Origin: Hadesarchaea archaeon
GTDB lineage: Archaea; Hadarchaeota; Hadarchaeia; Hadarchaeales; Hadarchaeaceae
Length of the DNA stretch: 15,736 nt
NCBI GenBank assembly: GCA_030601665.1
Contig: JAUWBP010000010.1
Span: 1-15,736, forward strand
Reading direction: 5' to 3'
A program made the position numbers and the translations under genes. Positions within the stretch are counted from its first letter, which is position 1. The number at the start of each line of letters is the position of its first letter. This document shows, one piece after another, positions 1 to 8,169 of the stretch. Below the pieces are notes generated by a model. The model was not told the origin of the DNA. It saw only the letters and a program-made list of their open reading frames with translations, and ran no database searches.

Positions 1-305
1 TATTTCCCGACATTGAGGTGCATGTGCCCCCGCACGAGCGAAACGTATCCATTTTCTATGGACATGACATCGCCCTCCTTGACCGACCCGATCTGGTCCT
101 GCCACAGGGAGAGGAGAATTGTTCCGGTTTCGTCGCCCACCTTGGCCTCCGCCACCCTCTTCGCTTCTCCACCAAATCTGTTGGGGATCTCTTTTGGCTC
201 CCCGACGCTCGTGACCTTTACCAGCACGTTTACCTTATTCGACCTAGGCGTCAGATCTTTTACATTCGTTATTCCCACTGGGGGCCTTTCTATTTCTCCT
301 TCCAT
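1..305 (-). CDS. ssb: Single-stranded DNA-binding protein, OB fold (partial, C-terminus outside window)
   Basis: The visible 101 residues form one OB fold that binds single-stranded DNA in replication and repair. From the reverse strand I read VGDETGTILLSLW at about residues 54-66, then IGSVKEGDVMSIENGYVSLV and a GHMHLNVGK strand. This order closely matches the crenarchaeal (Sulfolobus-type) SSB and archaeal RPA OB folds (family knowledge). The start is the ATG at 303-305. A TATA-like CTATTTATGG lies on the same strand at 334-343, so the leader is probably only a few bases. The gene runs off the left edge, so the C-terminal tail is not seen: it could be a short flexible tail (SSB type) or more OB folds (RPA type). 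It diverges from tbp. Confidence 0.8.
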   Translation of the reverse strand, partial: MEGEIERPPVGITNVKDLTPRSNKVNVLVKVTSVGEPKEIPNRFGGEAKRVAEAKVGDETGTILLSLWQDQIGSVKEGDVMSIENGYVSLVRGHMHLNVGK

Positions 306-333
306 AACTATCCCTTTATTATGGTGTGTACTA

Positions 334-343
334 CCATAAATAG
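334..343 (-). promoter_or_regulatory. TATA-like promoter of the SSB gene
   Basis: CTATTTATGG is read on the minus strand. Its centre is about 33 bases upstream of the SSB ATG, so with the usual archaeal distance of about 26 bases transcription would begin about 7 bases before the start codon. This rests on position and consensus only. Confidence 0.4.
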
Positions 344-411
344 TGAATGATGCATGAAACTTTTCCAACATCCTTGGTTGCTTATGGAGGTCAAAAGTGA
401 GATGAGCCAGT

Positions 412-426
412 TGGTCGCGTTGACCA
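412..426. repeat. Perfect 5-bp inverted repeat upstream of tbp
   Basis: TGGTC, then GCGTT, then GACCA: a perfect 5-bp inverted repeat with a 5-base spacer in the divergent SSB/tbp intergenic region, about 60-75 bases before the tbp start. It could be a small operator or a hairpin. An arm this short could also be chance. Confidence 0.3.
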
Positions 427-489
427 CGGAGATAGTGTAACCGAAATGGGCAAGTACTACATACAGACTAATTTATGGGGTGGGAAATG

Positions 490-1038
490 ATGGTGGTAAA
501 AACTAAAATCCAAAATATCGTGCTCTCGGTCACATACGAGGACACAGAGTTTAACCTCAAGAAGTTGGCCAGGTCACTAGATGGCGCAGTCTATGACCCG
601 AAGAGTTTTCCTGGCGTTGTCTATAAATCCGAACACCCTCGAGCATCTTTTCTTATCTTCTCATCCGGGAAGATGAACTGCGTCGGCGCTAGGAGCTTGA
701 ACGATGCCAAGCAGGCAATAAGGAAGCTGACCGGAAAGCTCAGGAAAGCACACATAAAGGTGAAAACGGAGCCAAAGGTCAAGGTTCAGAATATCGTGGC
801 ATCCGTTGACTTCGGCAGGAAGTTCGATCTCGAGCATATAGCTCGTAGTTTCGAGAACGTCGAATACGAGCCGGAGGTTTTTCCAGGCCTCGTGTTCAGG
901 CTCGACGATCCCAAGGCGGTGTTGTTGCTATTCGTATCTGGCAAGGGAGTATGCGCCGGGGTGAAAAGCATGAGAGATGTAAAAAGAGCAGCGCAAAAGG
1001 TAAACAGAATCATAAACCGAATCCCCTCTCGACGTTAG
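490..1038 (+). CDS. tbp: TATA-binding protein (TBP), general transcription factor
   Basis: TBP binds the TATA box and, with TFB, recruits archaeal RNA polymerase. The protein is 182 residues from the chosen start and shows the two-fold saddle repeat, about residues 4-90 and 96-180. Each repeat has the FPG strand (FPGVVY near 40, FPGLVF near 131) and the LF/IF-x-SGK strand (IFSSGK near 56, LFVSGK near 147). These supply the two pairs of DNA-kinking phenylalanines (about F40/F57 and F131/F148). NIVLSV and NIVASV start the repeats. I prefer ATG 490 because a GGTGG lies about 6 bases upstream. ATG 475 and ATG 487 are in frame and possible. The length is normal for archaeal TBP, and there is no acidic C-terminal tail. 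A T-run follows at 1044-1048. Confidence 0.95.
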   Translation: MVVKTKIQNIVLSVTYEDTEFNLKKLARSLDGAVYDPKSFPGVVYKSEHPRASFLIFSSGKMNCVGARSLNDAKQAIRKLTGKLRKAHIKVKTEPKVKVQNIVASVDFGRKFDLEHIARSFENVEYEPEVFPGLVFRLDDPKAVLLLFVSGKGVCAGVKSMRDVKRAAQKVNRIINRIPSRR

Positions 1039-1257
1039 CGGCATTTTTAAGCTATCTAATTTATGTGCAAAGCCTCTTGGATCTTGGATTAAAACTTTTA
1101 TAAGCAGGAATCACATCACTCCGAGCTTTATCCCCAGTAATCGTGAATCAAGTGGAGATTTTTACTAGTAAATTGGTGCTTAAATCCCCTCCCCCCCGCA
1201 CTATAGGTTAAAAATTGCTGGTGCATTTTTGATGGCTAGTAAGAGCGGGACGTATTC
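1039..1257. other. Intergenic region between convergent tbp and the orphan gene, with an orphan TATA-like box
   Basis: The region is AT-rich and has no convincing ORF. On the plus strand, AACTTTTATAAG at about 1091-1102 looks like a TATA box that would start a transcript near 1124, but no gene follows. A run CCCCTCCCCCCC lies at about 1186-1197. On the minus strand a run of five T (1210-1214) follows the orphan gene and may end its transcript. I see no tRNA or other known RNA here. Confidence 0.35.
1044..1048 (+). terminator. T-run after tbp
   Basis: Five T residues lie 6 bases past the tbp stop codon. Archaeal transcription often ends at T-runs without a hairpin. This is a weak, short signal. 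Confidence 0.35.
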
Positions 1258-1713
1258 TTATTTTTCAGACTTTTCACTTTGATAAGCCTTTCTGATTACA
1301 CCTATGATTTCATCAGCGTGATTCATTACATTTGAGCTATCTTCCACTGATGGATAATACTCTGTAGCAGGGAGCTTGTGCTTTTTTAAGAACAATTTGT
1401 ATCCCTCTAGGTATCCCCTAACATCCTTTGCTGACACATTTTCCTTTGCAAGGGCATTGCCTATCAGCGTAAGGTAGGAAATCCTTGCCTCCTCGATTTT
1501 CCCTTTTTTCACCGCATCCCTAGCCCTTTTTTCGATCTCCTTGGGAGATTCATCGCCAATGTTTGTTGGGGAGATGACAAACTTCAGCAGGGATTTTTCA
1601 TATGGCTTATCCTTTAGTTCGGGCTCGAGCAAATTCATAAAACTACACAACGAGCAGGTGCATGCCGCCACAGCCTTCGTTGCCTCTTTCTTTTTTCCAA
1701 ATAATCGCACCAT
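1258..1713 (-). CDS. Uncharacterised 151-residue protein with an N-terminal CxCxxC motif
   Basis: I do not recognise the family. The protein begins MVRLFGKKKE, carries C18-x-C20-x2-C23 and then a mostly helical, lysine- and glutamate-rich region. A stretch at about 70-95 (DAVKKGKIEEARISYLTLIG) looks like a TPR-type or other helical hairpin. There is no signal peptide and no membrane segment. Three cysteines could help bind a metal, perhaps across a dimer, but that is inference. The ATG at 1713 is chosen over the in-frame ATG at 1737 because a TATA box (GGTATAAATC, about 1743-1752) sits so close upstream of 1737 that transcription would begin near 1725. A purine-rich GGGGAAGAG precedes 1713. 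The gene is AT-richer than its neighbours, perhaps because it was acquired. It converges with tbp. Confidence 0.7.
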   Translation of the reverse strand: MVRLFGKKKEATKAVAACTCSLCSFMNLLEPELKDKPYEKSLLKFVISPTNIGDESPKEIEKRARDAVKKGKIEEARISYLTLIGNALAKENVSAKDVRGYLEGYKLFLKKHKLPATEYYPSVEDSSNVMNHADEIIGVIRKAYQSEKSEK

Positions 1714-1742
1714 GGGCTCTTCCCCTATGAATAACATCTTCG

Positions 1743-1752
1743 AGATTTATAC
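1743..1752 (-). promoter_or_regulatory. TATA box of the CxCxxC protein gene
   Basis: GGTATAAATC is read on the minus strand. A start site about 26 bases downstream falls near 1722, upstream of the ATG at 1713 but downstream of the ATG at 1737. This supports the shorter protein. Confidence 0.5.
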
Positions 1753-1811
1753 CACTTATGGAGACTTGCCCTTGCACTTTTCGTGACACAGTTTGGAATC
1801 AAAACACGTAG

Positions 1812-4487
<2,676 letters not shown>

Positions 4488-4494
4488 GGGATAT

Positions 4495-4499
4495 ACCTC
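4495..4499 (-). promoter_or_regulatory. Ribosome binding site that decides the ppdK start
   Basis: GAGGT on the minus strand ends 7 bases before the ATG at 4487 and matches the archaeal anti-Shine-Dalgarno core. It favours 4487 over the upstream in-frame ATG at 4520. Confidence 0.55.
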
Positions 4500-4521
4500 A
4501 TCGTTCATCACAGGAGCCATC

Positions 4522-4531
4522 GCTTTTATTC
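4522..4531. promoter_or_regulatory. Shared TATA-like element between ppdK and the agmatinase gene
   Basis: GCTTTTATTC on the plus strand is GAATAAAAGC on the minus strand. At about 26 bases from the centre, plus-strand transcripts would start near 4553 (just before the agmatinase ATG 4563) and minus-strand transcripts near 4500 (just before the ppdK ribosome binding site). One element may serve both directions, or two overlapping ones may exist. Confidence 0.4.
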
Positions 4532-4562
4532 TTTTTGGGGTCTACTGTAAGTGGGTTGGCAG

Positions 4563-5438
4563 ATGGAATGGATTACCCCGATCCGACCGGGTTTCGGCGG
4601 CTTCGACGAGCCATACGAGCGGGCCAACGTGGTTTTCTTGGGCGTGCCACTCGATGCCACCTCAAGTTATCGTTCGGGCTACCGCTTCGGTCCAGCTAGG
4701 ATTCGAGAGGCGTCGGCGAATCTCGAGACCTACTTGACGTCGGCTGGGCTGGATGTCTTCGAGCGGCTGAACATCTCAGACCTCGGCGACTTGATGATTA
4801 CCCCCACCGACCTTAGGGCAACGGGGGAGCGGATTTCGCGGTCGGCTCAAAGGGTAACCAAGGATGGAAAGATGCCAATTTTACTGGGTGGAGAACACAC
4901 GCTGTCGTACTTCGCCCTCCAAGCTTTCAAGGATGTTTTCGTGGTGCAGCTGGATGCTCACCGCGATCTCCGCGATGAGTACTTGGGCGACAAGCTCTGC
5001 CACGCGACGGTAATGCGCAGGGTGCTGGATCACCTGCCCCCCGAGCGCCTCTTGCAGGTGGGCATCCGCTCCTGTTCGAAGGAGGAAGCGGAGTTCGTAC
5101 GAGAGGCGGGGATAACGACCTACACTTCAGAGCAGATAATTGATGATGCTTCGAGAATAGTCGCGGAGGTGCGCAAGCTCGTCGGTGGCGCGAGGGTCTA
5201 CCTCACCATCGACCTCGACGTGCTAGATCCGGCTTTTGCGCCAGGGGTTGCGACCCCGGAACCTGGGGGGCCTTCGACGGTTGAAATTTTGCAGTTGGTT
5301 CGTGAGTTTGGGAAACTCGACTTGGTGGCTTTTGATGTTGTGGAATTGGTTCCACCGCACGACGACGGTACCGCGACATTTGCTGCGGCGAAAATTATTT
5401 ACGAGTTGCTCGCGGCGATGGCGAGTTCATCCAAATAG
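4563..5438 (+). CDS. speB: Agmatinase / arginase-family ureohydrolase
   Basis: It is predicted to hydrolyse agmatine to putrescine and urea in polyamine synthesis. The 291-residue protein has all the binuclear manganese ligands of the family: His112 in GGEHT, Asp131/His133/Asp135 in DAHRD, and Asp217/Asp219 in TIDLDVLDPAFAPG. The ATPEPGG substrate-loop motif follows. N-terminal GVPLDATSSYRSGYRFGPARIREAS is typical of agmatinases. Family members also include arginase, guanidinobutyrase and formimidoylglutamase, so the exact substrate is inferred. I chose ATG 4563 because the TATA-like element predicts transcript initiation near 4553; GTG 4551 is the alternative. The 3' end overlaps the convergent L10e gene by 12 bp. 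Confidence 0.9.
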   Translation: MEWITPIRPGFGGFDEPYERANVVFLGVPLDATSSYRSGYRFGPARIREASANLETYLTSAGLDVFERLNISDLGDLMITPTDLRATGERISRSAQRVTKDGKMPILLGGEHTLSYFALQAFKDVFVVQLDAHRDLRDEYLGDKLCHATVMRRVLDHLPPERLLQVGIRSCSKEEAEFVREAGITTYTSEQIIDDASRIVAEVRKLVGGARVYLTIDLDVLDPAFAPGVATPEPGGPSTVEILQLVREFGKLDLVAFDVVELVPPHDDGTATFAAAKIIYELLAAMASSSK

Positions 5439-5945
5439 TTTCTGTCCCCGCTCCACAACGATTCGGGACGGCAGGGACATCTTCAAACTTGCACGGCGGA
5501 GCGCTTCCTTGCCGACGAGTGCAAATTCCTCCGCTATTCGCACGCTCAGGAGCTTTTGTCCCCGGCTGACTCTCGCGGCGGTGCCGATCGGTCGGCCGAA
5601 GGATCGGGCCATACCATCGGAGATCCGGTCAGCTCCCGCCCCTGTTGCCATGGGGTTCTCCCGCAGAATCTGGTGGGGGTAGACGCGGATCTTGAAATGG
5701 TAATTGTCCTTACCCGCCTTGACCTCGAGCAGGCGGTTCGCGGCGATGCGAGCGGCTTCTAGCCCGTTGTGCCTTATCTGGCCGCTCTCCTGTGAGATCA
5801 AGGACATCTCGACGGGGAAGTCGCCTTTTGGGTTGCCCATGTCGAAGAAAGTAACACGTATCCCCGGGACTCCCTTAACGTACTCCCGGCGGGTGTAGGC
5901 CGGACCGCTAAAATGGCGGTAAGTTCGCGCTGGCCGGATTGGCAT
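5427..5945 (-). CDS. rpl10e: Large-subunit ribosomal protein L10e (uL16 family)
   Basis: This structural protein of the large ribosomal subunit is the archaeal/eukaryotic counterpart of bacterial L16 and lies near the A-site tRNA. The protein is 172 residues, normal for archaeal L10e. It begins MPIRPARTYRHFSGPAYTRREYVKGVPG, the characteristic N-terminus. Further family features are MGNPKGDFPVEMSL, a central HFKIRVYPHQILRENPMATGAGADR (the L16-type rRNA-binding loop) and a GMARSFGRPIGTAARV segment. The gene stands alone here rather than in a ribosomal cluster. It diverges from the trkA-like gene and converges with the agmatinase gene. Confidence 0.97.
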   Translation of the reverse strand: MPIRPARTYRHFSGPAYTRREYVKGVPGIRVTFFDMGNPKGDFPVEMSLISQESGQIRHNGLEAARIAANRLLEVKAGKDNYHFKIRVYPHQILRENPMATGAGADRISDGMARSFGRPIGTAARVSRGQKLLSVRIAEEFALVGKEALRRASLKMSLPSRIVVERGQKLFG

Positions 5946-5980
5946 CTAGACCACTCTAAATAAGCTTTAGAACCCTCATC

Positions 5981-5994
5981 CTTATTTATTTAAT
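5981..5994. promoter_or_regulatory. Shared AT-rich TATA element between the L10e and TrkA-type genes
   Basis: CTTATTTATTTAAT on the plus strand and ATTAAATAAATAAG on the minus strand. A distance of 26 bases predicts starts near 6013 (plus, about 8 bases before the trkA ATG) and near 5961 (minus, about 15 bases before the L10e ATG). Both genes would have very short leaders. Confidence 0.5.
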
Positions 5995-6020
5995 CACTCA
6001 CAAAATATAGCAGGTAGCAG

Positions 6021-6680
6021 ATGTCGTATATCATAATTGTCGGTGGGGGACAGACGGGCTCGAAACTGGCCAAGCGGCTGGGCGACCGAGGGCACAACGT
6101 GGTGATAATCGAAAGGGACGAGAAGCGGGCCCACGAGCTGGCGGCCGAGCTGGACATGCTGGTCATCCACGGCAATGGCGCCGACATAGACACGCTGAAG
6201 GATTCGGGCGTTGATAAGGCAGACGTGCTGATTGCCCTTACCCAAGCCGATGAGGTCAACCTCATGTCGTGTGAGTTGGGTAAGAAGATGGGTGTCCGGA
6301 GGGTGATCGCTCGCGTCAACGACGAGAAGCACGCGAAGATGTTTGAGGAGCTTGGGGTCGACATCGCAGTTAGCTTGGTGAGTGCAGCGGTGATGCTCTT
6401 CGAGAAGGCTGTGACGGGCTCGGGGGTCTACGGGCTGCTCGGCATAGGCGGCGGCAAGGGTGAGGTCGTGGAGGTCACGGTTGGCACGAGCTCGAAGTCG
6501 GTTGGAAAGTTCATCAAGGACGTAGACGTACCAAAAGGCTGCACGTTTGCGATGATAACACGGGGCGACGAGCTCATTCCCCCACGGGGCGATACCGAGG
6601 TTCGAGCGGGGGACCTCATCACGGTCGTGGGCAAACCCGACGCTGTTTTAAAGATCACCCGCTACTTGCGCGGCGAGTAG
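6021..6680 (+). CDS. trkA: TrkA-type RCK protein (potassium uptake regulatory subunit)
   Basis: A cytoplasmic NAD(H)/nucleotide-binding regulator of Trk/Ktr-type potassium transporters or of a K+ channel. The 219-residue protein has an RCK_N Rossmann domain (VGGGQTGSKLA, glycine loop at 8-13; acidic Glu31 at the end of strand 2; HGNGAD at 50-55; LIALTQADEVNLMSC at 70-84). An RCK_C domain follows (about 146-218, ending in DLITVVGKPDAVL). There is no membrane segment, so it must act on a separate transporter subunit, and none is seen in this window. The ATG is preceded by GGT 8-10 bases upstream. The 3' end overlaps the convergent GTPase gene by 19 bp. Confidence 0.92.
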   Translation: MSYIIIVGGGQTGSKLAKRLGDRGHNVVIIERDEKRAHELAAELDMLVIHGNGADIDTLKDSGVDKADVLIALTQADEVNLMSCELGKKMGVRRVIARVNDEKHAKMFEELGVDIAVSLVSAAVMLFEKAVTGSGVYGLLGIGGGKGEVVEVTVGTSSKSVGKFIKDVDVPKGCTFAMITRGDELIPPRGDTEVRAGDLITVVGKPDAVLKITRYLRGE

Positions 6681-7834
6681 ATTTTTGATGCGTGAAGTTC
6701 GACGATGTCTTTGTCCTGAAGCGCGTACTCCCGAGTCACCTGTTGTCCCGGAAAGCGCGTCGACCCCCACACACGGGCAAACTCCAGCTCTCTCGCGAAA
6801 TCTTTGTGCACCGCCCTTGCGATGTCGAAGATCGTCGAGCCCTTAGGCAGGACCAGCGGGCGTTTGGCTGTCTCCTCGTCGGAGCGCTTGGTGTAAACGC
6901 GGATGAGGTCGAGTTTTTCGAAAATCGCTTGCTTCAGCCGCTCCCCAGCCCCTTGAGTGGCAATCGCCCGAAAGCGCCCCTTGAACTCGCGCTCCAGCAG
7001 CTTGAGTTTGTCTGCGGCGCCCGAAGATTCACATTTTGTGAGGAGGATGAATGCACGGCGATAAACCAAGGATTCATCGAGCAATTCCTCGAGGTCATCG
7101 GCCGTTACCGGTTCGTCGATGGTCAAGAGCGCGTTGTGGATGCGATGCTCTTGCAGGATGCGTTTGAGCTCCACTTCGCTGCCATCGAACGCACCCGCTC
7201 CCCGAACTTCAATCCCTCCCGTGACCTTGCGCTTGATACTGAGCTTGGGGATCTGCTGGTTGAGCCTGATGCCCGCTGTCTCGAGTTCGTTGATCAGAAT
7301 TCGGACCTGCTCGATTGGCTCCGTCGAGGCATCGACCACTAGGACGATGGCGTCCGCGTTTCGGGCGACGCTGAGCGGCTGTGCACCAAGCCCCTTGCCG
7401 AGGCTCGAGCCCTCGATCACCGCGGGGACCTCAACCAACTGTATTTGAACATCCTCGAATTGCATCATTCCCGGCACTGGCCGCCGGGTGGTGAATAGAT
7501 AATTGTCGATTTTTGGACGGGCGGCCGTGAGTTGGTGTAGCAGCGTCGATTTCCCCGAGTTCGGTGCCCCAACGAGTGCTATTTGGGCGGCGCCTTCCTT
7601 CTTGATAGCGAAGCTCGGCCCACCCCTCCCGACCCGGCGCCCCTGCTTCACCCGTAGCTCTTGGCGAAGCTTGGCCAGGCGTCGTTTGAGTACCTTCAGG
7701 AGCTTCTCGGTCCCCTTATGCTTCGGGGCGAGGCGGATGAGTTCCTCGGTTGCAAGGATACGCTCCTCCAGCGTCCGCGCTTGAAGATATCGCTCTTCAG
7801 CCTTGAAGTATTCTGGGTGGAGGTTTGCTGGCAT
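6662..7834 (-). CDS. TGS-domain GTPase of the DRG/Obg-like family with altered G3 and G4 motifs
   Basis: The 390-residue cytoplasmic P-loop protein is related to DRG (Rbg) GTPases, which associate with ribosomes or RNA. About 85 N-terminal residues are helical and basic (LLKVLKRRLAKLRQEL). The G domain follows: G1 GAPNSGKST at 89-97 and G2 region YLFTTRRPVPG at 112-122. The position of the usual DxxG motif reads EVPA (135-138), and the usual NKxD reads TKCE (266-269). VVDAS is at 167-170 and a TGS domain lies at about 325-382 (GSTIFDIARAVHKDF ... KDIVELH). Intact G1 suggests nucleotide binding. The changed G3 suggests weak or unusual hydrolysis, which is inference. Archaea often carry a divergent second DRG-like paralog; this may be that protein rather than canonical DRG. 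Confidence 0.85.
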   Translation of the reverse strand: MPANLHPEYFKAEERYLQARTLEERILATEELIRLAPKHKGTEKLLKVLKRRLAKLRQELRVKQGRRVGRGGPSFAIKKEGAAQIALVGAPNSGKSTLLHQLTAARPKIDNYLFTTRRPVPGMMQFEDVQIQLVEVPAVIEGSSLGKGLGAQPLSVARNADAIVLVVDASTEPIEQVRILINELETAGIRLNQQIPKLSIKRKVTGGIEVRGAGAFDGSEVELKRILQEHRIHNALLTIDEPVTADDLEELLDESLVYRRAFILLTKCESSGAADKLKLLEREFKGRFRAIATQGAGERLKQAIFEKLDLIRVYTKRSDEETAKRPLVLPKGSTIFDIARAVHKDFARELEFARVWGSTRFPGQQVTREYALQDKDIVELHASKIYSPRK

Positions 7835-7848
7835 TTTTGACGCCGAAT

Positions 7849-7857
7849 CTTTATTAG
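7849..7857 (+). promoter_or_regulatory. TATA box of structured RNA A
   Basis: CTTTATTAG on the plus strand is centred about 26-27 bases before G7880, the first base of the GGCGGGG end of RNA A. The spacing is nearly the same as for RNA B. Confidence 0.55.
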
Positions 7858-7879
7858 GTTGACAAACAATATGAGTTTT

Positions 7880-8090
7880 GGCGGGGGGAAGCCCGCAGCA
7901 AAAGCCAAACCGGCGCTCAAGGGCGACGGGGAGCCACTCAGAAACCAGGAGTACTTGGGAAGGGATTGGCTAAGGCGCCCGGTGGTGGGTGCGGAGGCAA
8001 GAGCTGTGGGAAAAAGGCCCCGAGATGAAAAGCGGCGCAGCGAAAGTTGCGCTGAAGAGTAGTCGAGGGGTCGAACCCCGCCATTTTTTT
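7880..8090 (+). ncRNA. Structured RNA A: first of two tandem homologous RNAs, family unknown
   Basis: A GC-rich stretch of about 205 nt between AT-rich flanks, without a credible protein. The 5' end GGCGGGG (7880-7886) can pair with CCCCGCC (8076-8082), and A plus a T-run follow. It is homologous to RNA B. Shared blocks are the end sequences, AAGCCCGCAG (7890-7899), a 28-nt block at 7908-7935 (24/28 identical), an identical CTGTGGGAAAAAG (8004-8016), TGAAAAGCGGCG (8026-8037), and GAGTAGT plus the 3' tail (8057-8086). Local hairpins: GCGGG:CCCGC (7881-7885/7892-7896), CCAGG:CTTGG (7945-7958), CGCCC:GGGTGCG (7976-7993), GGG:CCC (8008-8020), a 7-bp stem with a GAAA tetraloop (8035-8052) and GGGG:CCCC (8067-8079). 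I recognise no known family; a search against RNA covariance models would decide. Confidence 0.75.
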
Positions 8091-8095
8091 ATTTT
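8084..8095 (+). terminator. T-run terminator of RNA A
   Basis: Seven T, one A, then four T directly follow the terminal CCCCGCCA of RNA A. The GGGG-TCGAA-CCCC hairpin just upstream (8067-8079) makes it look like an intrinsic terminator. Confidence 0.55.
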
Positions 8096-8130
8096 AGCCA
8101 TATATCCAAGTTGGAAATAGTTCTACTTTC

Positions 8131-8148
8131 GAAAAAAACCTTAAATAG
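8131..8148 (+). promoter_or_regulatory. BRE and TATA box of structured RNA B
   Basis: GAAAAAAACC followed by TTAAATAG: a purine-rich BRE-like stretch and a good archaeal TATA box. The TATA centre (about 8144) is 26 bases before G8170, the first base of the GGCGGGG end of RNA B. This is the strongest promoter signal in the window. Confidence 0.65.
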
Positions 8149-8169
8149 CGGGACGCTTTAAATGCAGGC

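Noticed and set aside
384..440. An 18-residue ORF (MEVKSEMSQLVALTTEIV) upstream of tbp.
   Set aside because: Too short to tell from chance; no ribosome binding site at a usual distance. It spans the inverted repeat, so it could be a leader peptide, but nothing supports that.
7859..8062. A 67-residue plus-strand ORF across RNA A.
   Set aside because: It covers the RNA gene, its translation is Lys/Arg/Gly low-complexity, and the homologous RNA B does not preserve the frame.
8030..8090. A tRNA at the end of RNA A (T-loop-like GTCGAAC, then CCCCGCCA).
   Set aside because: There is no separate T stem beside an acceptor stem, and no D-arm or anticodon arm could be found. Only the tail resembles tRNA.
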